A DNA stretch of 64,000 bases from Phorcus lineatus (GCA_921293015.1 OV121097.1:15437924-15501923); one strand, 5' to 3'; shown: positions 36,501 through 46,599, counted from the first letter of the stretch. Notes: a model not told the origin generated them from the letters alone. Numbers and translations are program-made.

Positions 36501-39500
36501 ATTCACCTTCATGACATACTTACCTGAGCGTGCCAATAAACTTAGCAAAAGAACATTCCTGAGTCAAATTGCAAAGCTCTTTTATCCCTTGGGGTTTCTT
36601 GCACCGTTCACAATAAGATCGAAGATCCTGTTGCAGGAGATGTGGAATGCAGGTTTAGATTGGGATGATGATGTTCCTGAAAATCTGAAACAAAAAACAA
36701 ACAAGTGGTTTGATGAGCTTCCTGAAGTACAGAATGTGAGAGTACCCAGATGTCTTAGGAGTGCCGAAAAGGTTAAAAGAAAATCTCTCCATATCTTTGT
36801 TGATGCATCTGAAAATGCATATGGAGCAGTGGCATACTGTGTGCATACTTACCAGAATGATGAAAAGACTTCAGTGTTTGTTGCTGCAAAGGGAAAGGTA
36901 TCGCCGTTAAAAGCAGTGAGTATCCCGCGTCTTGAACTCATGGCTGCTGTTGTAGGGTTAAGACTTGCCACGGCAATCACCAAGACTTTAGCTATTCATA
37001 TCAAATCAGTCAGCTTTTGGTCTGACAGTTTGAATGTTCTCGGATGGATAAGAAACAATAGTCGCACTTTCAAACCTTTTGTAGCTAACAGAGTTAGTGA
37101 AATTCAGTTGACAACAAATTCTTCACAGTGGTTCTTTGTTCCAACAGCTGAAAATCCTGCTGACTTACTCACAAGGGGTATCACTTCGTTGAAGCTTGTA
37201 TCTGGAAAGCTGTGGTGGTCAGGTCCAGATTTTTTAGTGAAGGATCAATCTTGCAGTCCACAGCAACTGCTACCCAGTGAACTTCACGAATCTTCTCAAT
37301 TGGAAAAGAAGGCAAAGCATAACTTCCAAATGACCACTTTAGTTACATTTGACTCTCAAAGTCCTTGGAGACTTGATCCAAAGCGGTATTCAGATTGGCA
37401 GAGATTTTTGAGAACATATGCTTGGGTCCTTAGGTTTCTTGCAAATTGTTCACTGAAGAGACACCAGAGAGTGTTGGGGGAATTATCTGTTGACGAACTT
37501 CAAAGTGCAGAATGTAAGATCCTCTCCAACATGCAAAAAGAAGCGTTCGAAAGAGAATATTCATGTTTGCTCAAAGCAAAGACGTTGCCTTCAAATAGCA
37601 AGCTTGTAGGTTTAAAGCCAAAATTGGATCCCGAAGGTCTAATGCGTGTTGATGGACGTCTCGTACAAGCTGAACACATGTCTCTTGAAGCCAAATATCC
37701 AATCATTTTGCCCAGAAAGAACTGGATTACAAAGCTGATTGTCAAACACGTTCATGACAAAGCAAATCATGTTGCTGGTACTAATCAAACTCTAGCTGCA
37801 CTTTCTGCCAGGTTTTGGATTGTCTCAGGCCGTGAAGAGATCCGTGAATGGGAAAATCAGTGCAATACGTGTAAAAGATTAAAAGCTAAACCGGCACAAC
37901 AGATAATGGCTCCACTTCCAAAGCTAAGACTTAATCCATCTTTGAAGGCATTTGCACGGGCTGCGGTGGATTTTGCAGGTCCTTTCATGACGACTCAGGG
38001 CAGAGGAAAAGCAAAACATAAAAGATATCTCTGTCTTTTCACCTGTCTTTGTTCTCGAGCAGTTCACTTAGAAATTGCCTTTGGTCTTGACACAGACTCT
38101 TTTCTTAATGCCTTTTATAGAATGGCTAGTCGTAGAGGTCTTCCAGATGATCTTGTTTGTGATAACGGCACAAACTTTGTAGGGGCTTCAAAGGAATTGA
38201 GAAGTCTGATATCATGTCTAGATTCATCATCAGTCAAGCGTTCTCTTGCAAATAAAGGGACGAGATGGCATTTCAATCCTCCAGGAGGTCCTCATTTTGG
38301 AGGTGTCTTTGAGACTATGATAAAGTCTGCCAAGCGTGCTATCTATGCTATTCTTCAAAATGGAAATGTCACTGATGAAGAGCTTATGACTGCCTTCGTT
38401 GGCGCCGAAGGTTTGATCAATTCTCGTCCACTCACATATCAATCAGCTCATCCCAGTGATGATGTTCCCCTCACACCAAATCATTTTCTGTATGGGTAAG
38501 TTGGTGGCGAGTTTGCACCAGAATCCGTAGATGGGACTTCCTTCACTCTAAGAAAACGATGGCGTAGAATACAAGAATTAGTGAGACATTTCTGGAGTAG
38601 ATGGTTGAAGGAATGGATTCCAAGTCTGAATCGAAGATCAAAATGGTGCAGCGTAAGAAGGGATTTTAAAGTTGATGATGTGGTGCTTGTTGTTTCACCA
38701 AATACCCCACGTGGTCACTGGCCGCTTGGTAGAGTTGTAGACGTCTATCCAGGTCAGGATGGGCATGTCAGAGTTGTCGACGTCCAGACAGGATGTTCCA
38801 TACTTACCAGACCTGTCACGAAGCTGTGTCATCTGGAACTGGAGGAGGAGTCGAGGACAAAGGAGGGCGAATCGAGGACAGAGGACGAGTCGAGGAGGAC
38901 GGGAGAGGAGTCGAGGACAGAGGAGGAGTCGAGGACAGGAGAGGAATCGAGGACGGAACAGGAATCGAGGACGGAACAGGAATCGAGGACAGAACAGGAA
39001 TCGAGAATGGAACAGGAATCGAGGACAGAACAGGATTCTAGGACAGAAGAGGAGCACTAGAGGAGGAATCGAGGAGGACAGACGATGATATGGATGATTC
39101 ATGATGGATTCAATGGATGTGATTGTGATGTTGAAAATGTGAAATTCTTTGGATGTGAATAGTACTAGTGTTTTTATTTTCAGGATGGATTTCGATGTTG
39201 TGAGTATCTGAATTGTGATAAATTTGCCTTAATGATTGTGTGAAAATTGTGTTGTGAAATGAAATAGTGCAAAGGTAAATTTATAAATTTGTGTTTATGG
39301 TGATTGAAGAAATGAATTCATCTATAATGATATCTGGGATTCTATTTTTTCGTGGATTGAAGAGGATTTGATGACAAAACCAATGAACTGAACTCGATTC
39401 TTTTTCAGAGCAGATATGAACATTTAATTTTTTATATTGGAGGATTCATTGTTATGATCATGTATTCATTTCAGATGACGTTTTGTTTATTTTATATTGA

Positions 39501-41261
39501 TAGATAGTATTCTATCAAGGAGGGGGGAAATGGTAGTGAGATGTATATGTTTTTGTTGTTTCCGGACATTAACAATTCGCCCGAACGCAAGCTGCTTCGC
39601 GGAAAACAGTAATCTGCCATCTTTGATTGTATTGTCTTTTTCTACACTTAGCCTTTACATTCTGTTGCGATAGGATGTTGTTTTTCGTTTCGTTAGAAGT
39701 TACTCTTTAGGTGGTTAGTGCTTATTGTTAGTAAAGACATTGTAATACATGGTAATAAGTGAATTAGAAAGGAATGTTAGTGTATTAGAAAGAATATAAG
39801 TAAATTAGAAAAGATCAATGAACAGTAAGTAATACAACCTTTGTATATAGTATTGTAAATAAATTTGTATATAAATTAGTCGCACGCCTTTGTTATTCCT
39901 GCCGAACATATATATATATATATATATATATACTTTTAACAAAGGCATAATTCGATTCAGGGGGTGTTCAAAAAAATATATATAATTTTTTTATAAATTT
40001 AAAAAAAAAATTTTTTTTTAATGATCCGAGTGCCTGTGGGTACACCTTTAATATTTTCCTCTTCAGAAGATATGGCAGTTGGTGTGATTGACAGGTTATA
40101 TATTATTTTAGACATTACAAAAGATACACTTCCATTATATAAGATGTCGTGATTAATGTGGCAAAAAGCAGACAAACGAAATGATCAACCGATACCTAAA
40201 TTGACAAGTTCTGTCACAGAAAATATTCTTCAGAACTTACGTATGAAAGTTAGCAGCGTATGTAATATTTAAGTTTATACGCCCCGTTACAGAAGACGTA
40301 TTGAAGAATGTGGCAGTTGGTAAAACAGCCCGAGCCAGCAGTGTTTGGCGCGGTTCCCCGTCCCCGAACGTAGTCATAGATGGGAACAAGGAACGAGACT
40401 GGAGCGTTGCCAACTCTTGCTTCAGTGTTGACAACCCTGACCTTGACCCCTGGTGGCAGGTTGATCTCCATGGCAACTATATCGTTTTTGAGGTCGCCAT
40501 TACTACTAGGTCGGATTGCTGTCGTAAGTAAATATTTTCGGCGTATTAAACCACACTTTTGATTTTACAGCTATGGTTGCTAAGGCACAAGTGTATAAGC
40601 AAGATATTTTTGTCGTATGGTGTTTTGGCCTTTTTTTCAGGTAGATTTCTCACTGACTTATAATTGATAATTGGCAACATTTGTTTTCGCTTTCGTGACA
40701 TTATTTATCTAAAAAACAAAGCATGGCAACAATAACGCATGGACGGAGGGGGAGAGGGTTATCACAGATGAGATATACTTATCTCTTTGGCTTTCTGATC
40801 CTACCTACTGACTGGACACTTCGTTGGTTACAAGTTCTATGTTTAGCTGGTATCACCATTGCTAGCCACGGTTTTACATTACAGCATTTGCGATATGCCA
40901 CTCATTGAAAAAGAGAGCTCATGTTGAAACCATGTTCACATCAGTCAGATACTGTTTTATGGGATATAACTTATATCAATATGACCATAAGCTTAGAGAA
41001 TTCTACCACCATTGTTAATTTTTTGTTATAGCTGAAAGACTTCACGACTTCTCTGTCGATGTTGCGCACGCAGATCCAGCTACTAGCCCGGAGGTAGAAT
41101 TGTACACATGCTTCATGTATAATGGAGCTGTGTCGGTACCGGAAGTTAATGTCACGTGTGACGTTCCCGTGTTTGGACGATATCTCAGAGTATCCGGAAA
41201 AAAGAAAATGAACGCTGAAGATGTCTTGCAGATCTGTGAAGTGGAAGTGTTTGCGTTATAG
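30513..41261 (+). CDS. PAN-FTP lectin gene B, four exons, intron 2 split by a BEL/Pao element
   Basis: Exons are 30513-30812, 31321-31396, 40293-40523 and 41032-41261, with the same phases and lengths as gene A (278 codons, TAG stop). All exon borders keep GT/AG. The domain order is the same: weak signal peptide, PAN/apple-like domain, Cys-rich linker, FTP domain. All fold cysteines are kept, including the vicinal pair, as are Arg198 and Arg205. Residue 170, His in copy A, is Ser here. Five of nine exon-3 changes fall in residues 161-176. Intron 2 is about 8.9 kb because a 7.2-kb retrotransposon lies in it in the sense direction, bringing two AATAAA signals. The gene could still be spliced correctly or could be cut short to a PAN-only product. 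Confidence 0.82.
30890..31210. mobile_element. Foldback-type repeat in intron 1 of lectin gene B
   Basis: Collinear copy of the intron-1 repeat of gene A at 20080-20410, carrying the same GATTTGGTATCAAACTCGCT phrase. Confidence 0.55.
31725..32200. repeat. Intron-2 minisatellite of gene B, expanded relative to gene A
   Basis: Same unit as in gene A. A block starting TTTGTTTAAACGTTTACAGC occurs twice (near 31704 and 31838), adding about 130 bp, or two units, that gene A lacks. Confidence 0.75.
32582..32640 (+). mobile_element. Left arm of an AT-centred palindromic element split by the BEL insertion
   Basis: GGTACACCCACAGGCCCTCG, then GATCATT, has its inverse at about 40020-40047 on the far side of the retrotransposon. 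Less perfect pairing extends outward through GGAAAATAT. The arms once flanked a (TA)n-rich centre. Confidence 0.65.
32670..33047 (+). repeat. 5' LTR of the BEL/Pao element
   Basis: Starts TGGTAGTGAG and ends CCTGCCGAACA. It contains an AATAAA at 32997-33002, about 45 bp before its end, which would serve as the poly(A) signal in the 3' copy. Confidence 0.93.
33050..33067 (+). other. Primer-binding site of the BEL/Pao element
   Basis: TGGTAGCAGAGC begins two bases after the LTR. The leading TGG matches the complement of a tRNA CCA end. I cannot name the tRNA. Confidence 0.65.
38497..38499 (+). other. In-frame stop that breaks BEL/Pao pol
   Basis: A TAA lies just after the conserved T-P-N-H-F-L-Y-G block of the integrase region. 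The local sequence is GGGTAAGT, which also contains a consensus 5' splice donor. The downstream frame is undamaged. Confidence 0.85.
38842..39057 (+). repeat. Coding 18-bp minisatellite, acidic/basic ESRTEQ repeat tail
   Basis: About eleven units of GAGGACGGAACAGGAATC-type sequence encode E-S-R-T-E-Q/E repeats at the C-terminus of the BEL polyprotein. All frames and the opposite strand are open here because of the repeat, which explains several long overlapping open frames. Confidence 0.85.
39061..39516 (+). other. 3' untranslated region of the BEL/Pao element
   Basis: Non-coding, T/G-rich sequence between the end of the polyprotein frame and the purine tract. No envelope-like frame is present. 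Confidence 0.7.
39517..39530 (+). other. Polypurine tract of the BEL/Pao element
   Basis: AAGGAGGGGGGAAA directly abuts the right LTR, as expected for the plus-strand primer. Confidence 0.85.
39531..39908 (+). repeat. 3' LTR of the BEL/Pao element
   Basis: Same length (378 bp) and, by my reading, the same sequence as the 5' LTR. Its AATAAA is at 39858-39863. Confidence 0.93.
39980..40070 (+). mobile_element. Right arm of the palindromic element split by the BEL insertion
   Basis: AATGATCCGAGTGCCTGTGG, then GTACACC, is the inverse of the arm at 32582-32640, with AT-rich filler between arm and LTR. The pre-insertion element would have been a short AT-centred foldback in intron 2. Confidence 0.6.
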
Positions 41262-41308
41262 AGCTGTCATGGTTGTATCTTGATATGCTTCCCTCTTACA
41301 AAGACTCA

Positions 41309-41318
41309 AATAAATAAA
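41309..41318 (+). promoter_or_regulatory. Poly(A) signals of lectin gene B
   Basis: Two overlapping AATAAA hexamers lie about 50 bp after the stop. Gene A has AATAGA at the same place. Confidence 0.6.
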
Positions 41319-41431
41319 TGTTTAACAGTTGGTGCCTGCAAGACGGCAAAAAAGGTTCCTTTATTGTTATATTTGTGCTAAGGAAATACGAGGGGAAAAT
41401 CTTGTTTTTCACGTACTTGTCTTTAATCATA

Positions 41432-41741
41432 AGGGGCGGGATAGCGCAGTGGTTAGCGTTTGGCTTCGGATCAAGACGTCCGGGGTTCAAATCCCGCCAG
41501 GGGCTCGGCAACTTTGTTTGCAGTAGAGAACTGTTCTACACGCAGTCAGGTTTGGCAGCAATGATACACTGAGTTTCAGCGCAGTACCACCCATGGTTCG
41601 CTAGTTCCAGCCGATGCTCGCAGGTTTCACCGCAATGCATAGCCACAATGGTGTTGCGGGCTTTCTCCCTGCAATAATACTAGCAGCCGCGATATAAGTG
41701 AAATAATCTTGAAAGCGGCGTTAAACCCCAACCAACTCAAA
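41432..41741 (+). mobile_element. Full-length tRNA-derived SINE, B-specific
   Basis: The tRNA-like head has an A box (TAGCGCAGTGGTTAGCG) and B box GGTTCAAATCC at 41484-41494. The body ends in GCGATATAAGTGAAATAATC, then GAAAGCGGCGTTAAAC. CTTTAATCATA flanks it (41421-41431 and 41742-41752). Unit A has a single CTTTAATCATA at the matching place (near 23796), an empty site. Insertion is therefore later than the A/B duplication. Confidence 0.93.
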
Positions 41742-41752
41742 CTTTAATCATA

Positions 41753-42500
41753 CACTTTACATATTACTGATGTTAGGATTTTGTTTGCTTTAGTTTAGAA
41801 AACTTAAGATAAGTGCATATTCATTTTTAAAAAACCCAATGAGAATTGTAGCTATTCATAGGATCTACGAGCGTGGGCCTCTTTACAACATAACAATGAT
41901 TTGTTGATCTGTCTAATCAGTTATTACATGTAAATATTTTGGATATTTTATCAATCAATTAAAAAATTTATCTTAACAAAGATTGTTGTTGTTATTTGTA
42001 ACGATTTTGTGACAAATAAACGGTAGGAAGGGAGCAGTTTCACGAAATATTCAGGGATGATAGCCTTTTTTCCAAAATAGATTATAAAGTGGGCCAATTT
42101 TTGTAAATATAGATTTTGTTCATGAGTTATCCCTTCTTGCAATCAAAATTTTCTATTTTTTGATTATCCTTTTCACGTAATGCTAAAAAAACCAAGATAG
42201 CGTAGCCAAAAAACGAAGGAACAGTCACTGAGGGATCATCTTCCCACGCATTGCCTATATTTGCACCAGCCTCGATTACTTTTGTACCAACGTTGATTTA
42301 TTTTGCCACCCAAGGAGATCGATGGATGAAAAAGTTGATAAATTTGGTAACTCCTTACTACCACTTGGTAAAGTTTGGGGATTTCAAATTGTCAGTGGTA
42401 GGAAACCGGCAGATAGCAGGGGTTCCTTTACTTATATTTGAAACAATGATACTAGTTTATTTATTTATTTATGATACAAATTTACTTTCGTCAATAATAG
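41753..42500. other. 3' flank of lectin gene B, no further gene
   Basis: Collinear with 23820-24540 in unit A with small differences. Open frames (such as one beginning near 42251) are not preserved between the copies and are probably chance. Confidence 0.5.
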
Positions 42501-42525
42501 ATATGAGAGTCCATCCGTCTATACT

Positions 42526-44600
42526 TTGTTTGATCATCTACCTTCATCATGTAGTTTGAACCTCGGATCAACCTCTTCTCTCACTATGACTCCAAAGAAT
42601 GTTCCAATTGTCGATGTACCTATGTATCGATGGAAGGACGATGGGAAATACAATTTCAGTGTTAGCTTTGCAAACTTTAAAGCTAAAGAATTGATATCAG
42701 AGTTCACATCCCTTCTTGAGAAAATTGATGTTTACAGTGCTGTTGAAACATTAGGCCAGATTTTCTCCTTTGCCGGGGAGCACTTAAAACGCAACAAATT
42801 AGTCTCCAAATCATTCACGAAGAAACGCCCAAATTGGTTTGATGAAGAATGTTCTTCTATAAAACATATACAACTACTTGGATGCCAAACGCATATTCTA
42901 TCATATTTGTAAAGATAAAGGCGAAATACATTTCCGTTGCGTTGCATAACTTATCAACTGCAGCATATGATAAAGATTGCACAAAATTCTTGAAGAAACT
43001 GAAATACCTCATCCCCAGTAAACGCGATTCAAGTGATATAACACCTTATGAATGGTTTACTTATTTTAAGGTTCTTTTAAAAATCATCTCTTCTCAAACT
43101 GAATTTAATCACGAAGTAACGAAATTTCCGGAAGACCATAATATTTTGCCACGTGAAAAATGTATGAACATCGATATGTTATCAAATGATGTAAAGATGA
43201 AATTATACATGCTATTTCTGATATTAAACCGGGAAAGTAACCTGGAATTGATGATATTCCCCCAGTTTTCATTAAAAAGCCAGTCCGTGATTTTCATAAC
43301 ATATTATTTGGCTTTGATAAGAACCTAAATGTCATTTTGTTATGATATAAATTCAAAACATCTTAACTTTTCATCTTCAAAAGACAAATATATGACAAAT
43401 ACTGTTTTTCCATGAAAATCTAAAAACAGCCTTATAAATGCACAGAGGCGGAGGTCACACGTTCAAATTAGATGGATACTAGTTATATAACTTGACAAAC
43501 ACTATCAACTCCAAACTGACCTCCTGGCGGCTTTAGATAAGTCTCCAAAATTACGTTTGGCTGTTTGACGCGCGCCACTGTCCGGTTTTCGATCAAATTT
43601 TCAACTTTCTACCTTCGTATTGACACTGTACAAAACCAATTAGCTTTAAAAGTTCTCTTTTTGGTAACAGTTGATACTTCGCGATCAAATAACACCATTG
43701 ATTAAGTTTGGAATATGTGACTCCATCAACTCACGGAGTGGCTCTTTAAGAATGCGCCATCCCTTGTTCATCTACTGTATGCAATGTTTAACGTCGTTTT
43801 ACCTGGAGTATTCCCTTCGGGATGTTGGTTTACTGGTACCTATCTATAAACATGGAAATAAGTGTGATCCAAATAGTTATCGGGGAACATCATTTTTAAG
43901 TGCCATTGGCAAACGATTTAAATAGGTGCTTGAAAGGAGTCTGTGAAATTGGGCTGAATTTGATGATTTAGTATGTGAAGGTCAAGGAGCTTTTAGAAAT
44001 AATTATTCTACAATAGATAATATGTTTTCACTGAAAGCGTTGGTCCATAAGTGCTAACGTAAAGCAAAACATCGTTTTATGTAGCTTTCATCGATTTCCG
44101 ACCTTATTGGAAAAGGGTGTACACGGTAAAATATCATTAAAAATGTACTCAAATGTAATGTATGTGCTTCTGTACATTCTGGTAAATATAGGACAGATTT
44201 CTTCACAACTATACATGTAGTAACGGTGTTCGACAAGGTTGAGGCAGCTGCAATCTCATTAAAATAAAATCTAAAATTGCTGCACTACGTTACGCAGATT
44301 ATAGATCTCACTAGGCTCCCTTACTCTAGCCATCAGGTTAACCTTTGCTTCCGTTTGACCTCTAATTATCAATGGCTTGCCGCAGATACCTTCGAGCAAT
44401 CATAATGCGCGTCTCTAGGTGACTCCGCATGTACATGTAGATGATGAAACGCTGATATATTATCGTTTCAACATAGTTAGAGTCGATGTCAGTTACATCT
44501 TTCTTAAGCAATTAAACCCAGCAGATTTGGTTACAACATTTCAGTCTTTGACGAAACAAGGGTCAGTCTCATTAGCATATAAACGTCGCATATCACTAAT
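42526..44600 (+). pseudogene. Degenerate LINE (pre-RT and RT) in unit B
   Basis: This relic is better preserved than the unit A copy. The frame at 42526-42912 contains the segment ahead of RT (ELISEFTSLLEKIDVYSAVE, then RPNWFDEEC). 42930-43280 continues it in other frames. 43750-43925 carries an RT block with VPIYKHGNKCDPNSYRGTSF. 43960-44100 gives the next block. A TTAA-flanked element (43272-43749) splits it. Many stops; not functional. Confidence 0.75.
43272..43749. mobile_element. TTAA-flanked non-autonomous DNA element, about 470 bp
   Basis: TTAA at 43272 and 43746 brackets ends reading AAAGCCAGTCCGTGATTT and, inverted, AGAGCCACTCCGTGAGTT. Unit A has a single TTAA in otherwise matching sequence (25814-25817), the empty site. 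TTAA duplication is the hallmark of piggyBac-type transposition. No transposase is encoded. A related element lies at 61438-61873. Confidence 0.8.
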
Positions 44601-45439
44601 ATATAATTATTAAGAAACCTAGTATTGGTATTTGTACATGTTTTGGTTGTTTTTGTTTCTCAGCAAGTTTATGGTTAATTTGTTTCACGAAATTTAAAAT
44701 TATTCAATGATTACTACAAACTAAAAGACGAAAAGTTTATTCAATTTATCTGTTTCCAGAATAAGCATATGGATTGTTACGGTCTACTCAAGGATAACGT
44801 TGAGGAATGCAGAGTTTGCATTGCGAACGATAACTTCATAGCTTTCGATTTGACTTGTTTGTCCAACAAACCGAGCTAGGGTAAATTGAATGTACATAAG
44901 AAACAATGGTAAAATCGTTTTCCATGTTACTGGTAATGCTATTGACACGTTAAAAGGTTTTCTGCTCATATAATCGAGAATCTTTAATAAAACTCTAAAT
45001 AAAGCTAATTTCTGATTTGAGGTAATGTGTACATTACATCTTTGACATTGTGTTTGTTGTTCATTTTTATACTTCTTCAAATAAATTATCTTCAGTATGT
45101 AAACAGAACAAGTGGTTTACTTCATAGTATGCAAATGGAAACGTGCAATCTTAAAAAAATCATATTTGAATCAGGCATGCAACAAATCCTACTTGAAATG
45201 TTTATGTGAAATGCTAACAAAAACTGTTTTGAATTAGTATTGTATTGTATACCAATGGTAGAATATCAAACGTAAAAATAAACAATCATCGGACTAATCA
45301 ACAATCATGGTTTGCCATTCCCTAGCAATACATTCAATATTCGTATGGTGTTACATCTCATCGGGTTTTCTCTTCATTTTGAATATAGTGCGCTATTCAA
45401 GAGCTGTCGAAATTGCGTATCAAAGGAGGATTTCTTCTA

Positions 45440-46066
45440 ACTACAGCTGCATGCCAAAAGTTTGTTCACATACCAGAATATAATAGTGCAAATATCATGT
45501 AATTTGAGATGCCTTTGAGGTTTCGTAGCGTTGCGAAAAAGAAACGTATAATATTGAATTTTCAATACACATATGCAGATCCATTCTTCTTTAAAACAAA
45601 GGTTTATCATATCCCATAATTACCCGTAACAGTTTTGGCGGGTCATTGAAGTGACCAGGGGTCAAAATTCCGAAAACACTCATTTTAATTTTTCTCCATA
45701 AAATCCTCTATTAGTTATCAACTTCTTTAAGAATTAGTCACGTTTGTTCCTTAGCACAAAGTCAATGTGATTATATTGGTTTTAATCTCAGAGAGTCGCT
45801 ATGGAACATTTTATTCGATATTTAACGAAATCGAAAATGTGACTCCTGCTGTCTATATCAAAATGCCAAAATTCGAATTTTTGAACGAGTGACCAGACAA
45901 TGCCAAAATGAGTTCAAGAATGGCTATTTCACACATGGACAGTGGGTGATCCATTGTCAGTCTTGCTGAAGTACTTCTATTGACGTTGAAACGAAACCAA
46001 AATTACATGATATTTGCACTACGATTAAGTGGTAAGTGAACAAACTTTCGGTATGCAGTTGTATGT
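45440..46066. mobile_element. Terminal-inverted-repeat element, about 630 bp
   Basis: The left end (ACAGCTGCATGCCAAAAGTT, then TGTTCACATACC and GTGCAAATATCATGTAATTT) is the inverse of the right end around 45995-46066. Arms are about 70 bp with a few mismatches. The centre is non-coding. Unit A lacks the surrounding region. Confidence 0.7.
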
Positions 46067-46378
46067 ATCAGCCATATGTACATTTTTTTAATAAAACAAT
46101 GAAAACAATTATTCATTGGTGCAGCATTGCGATTGTTTTCATTGTCTTAATACGTTTTTCATTTGTATTCTGATGTGAGAAGATGGGAACCTTGTATCCT
46201 ATACAAAGATATAATGAATAATGCCAGTCAACAATAGGATAGTAATGCATATATATGTACTGCCTTATTGAACATAAACTATAACTTTTAACTTTGACTG
46301 TGGAACCTCAAAAAATAAATAATACATGATCATCAATCAACAACAGGAAAGTAATATTATATGTTAATATATATATTA

Positions 46379-46517
46379 TAAAGAGATTATTACCCTAGGT
46401 CATATGACTTTTACGAAACGAGTGTGAAGTGTTGTATAACCCGAGGGAGACCGAGGGTTATACTCACATTCGCACGATTTCATAATAGTCATACACTTCC
46501 GAGGATAATAATTTCTT
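46379..46517. mobile_element. Foldback hairpin element
   Basis: AAAGAGATTATTACCCTAGG and on through GTATAACCCGAGGG pairs with CCGAGGGTTATACTCACATT and on through ATAATAATTTCTTT. The arms are about 65 bp with a GAGA loop. Confidence 0.7.
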
Positions 46518-46599
46518 TATTACCGATACTATTCCATTTAAAACGCAAGGACTAATCAGAAAACGGCCTGCTTTCCTTTCCTATCCAGCAGTAACGTCG

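Larger units (their letters stand above)
33187..39060 (+). pseudogene. BEL/Pao Gag-Pol reading frame with one internal stop
   Basis: The frame opens at 33187 and runs 1770 codons to a TAA at 38497-38499. It stays open in the same phase to a stop at 39058-39060. The N-terminal Gag part has a capsid-like DUF1759 region (about 260-430) and Cys/His zinc-binding clusters (about 484-550). Pol follows: an aspartic protease with D-D-A-S at 613-616, RT with Y-M-D-D at 1027-1030, RNase H with an Asp at 1206, an H/C zinc-binding segment near 1515-1565, and the integrase core with Asp1595, Asp1659 and Glu1709. The part after the stop has the usual C-terminal integrase-associated domain and an odd tail of ESRTEQ repeats. 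Apart from the one stop every expected motif is present. Confidence 0.92.
32670..39908 (+). mobile_element. BEL/Pao LTR retrotransposon, 7.24 kb
   Basis: It has two 378-bp LTRs with TG...CA ends that I read as identical. A primer-binding site follows the left LTR, one gag-pol frame fills the interior, and a purine tract precedes the right LTR. TATAT lies on both sides (32665-32669 and 39909-39913), a 5-bp target duplication as expected for BEL/Pao. The domain order protease, RT, RNase H, integrase in one frame fits this superfamily. It sits in intron 2 of lectin gene B in the same orientation. Identical LTRs imply a recent insertion. One stop codon interrupts pol, so this copy is probably not autonomous. 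Confidence 0.95.

Noticed and set aside
38695..39102. 135-codon minus-strand frame and two further plus-strand frames
   Set aside because: They are by-products of the 18-bp coding minisatellite at the end of the BEL polyprotein, which leaves other frames on both strands open.
41437..41510. Possible tRNA gene
   Set aside because: The tRNA-like sequence has A and B boxes but continues into a SINE body with flanking duplications and an empty site in unit A.
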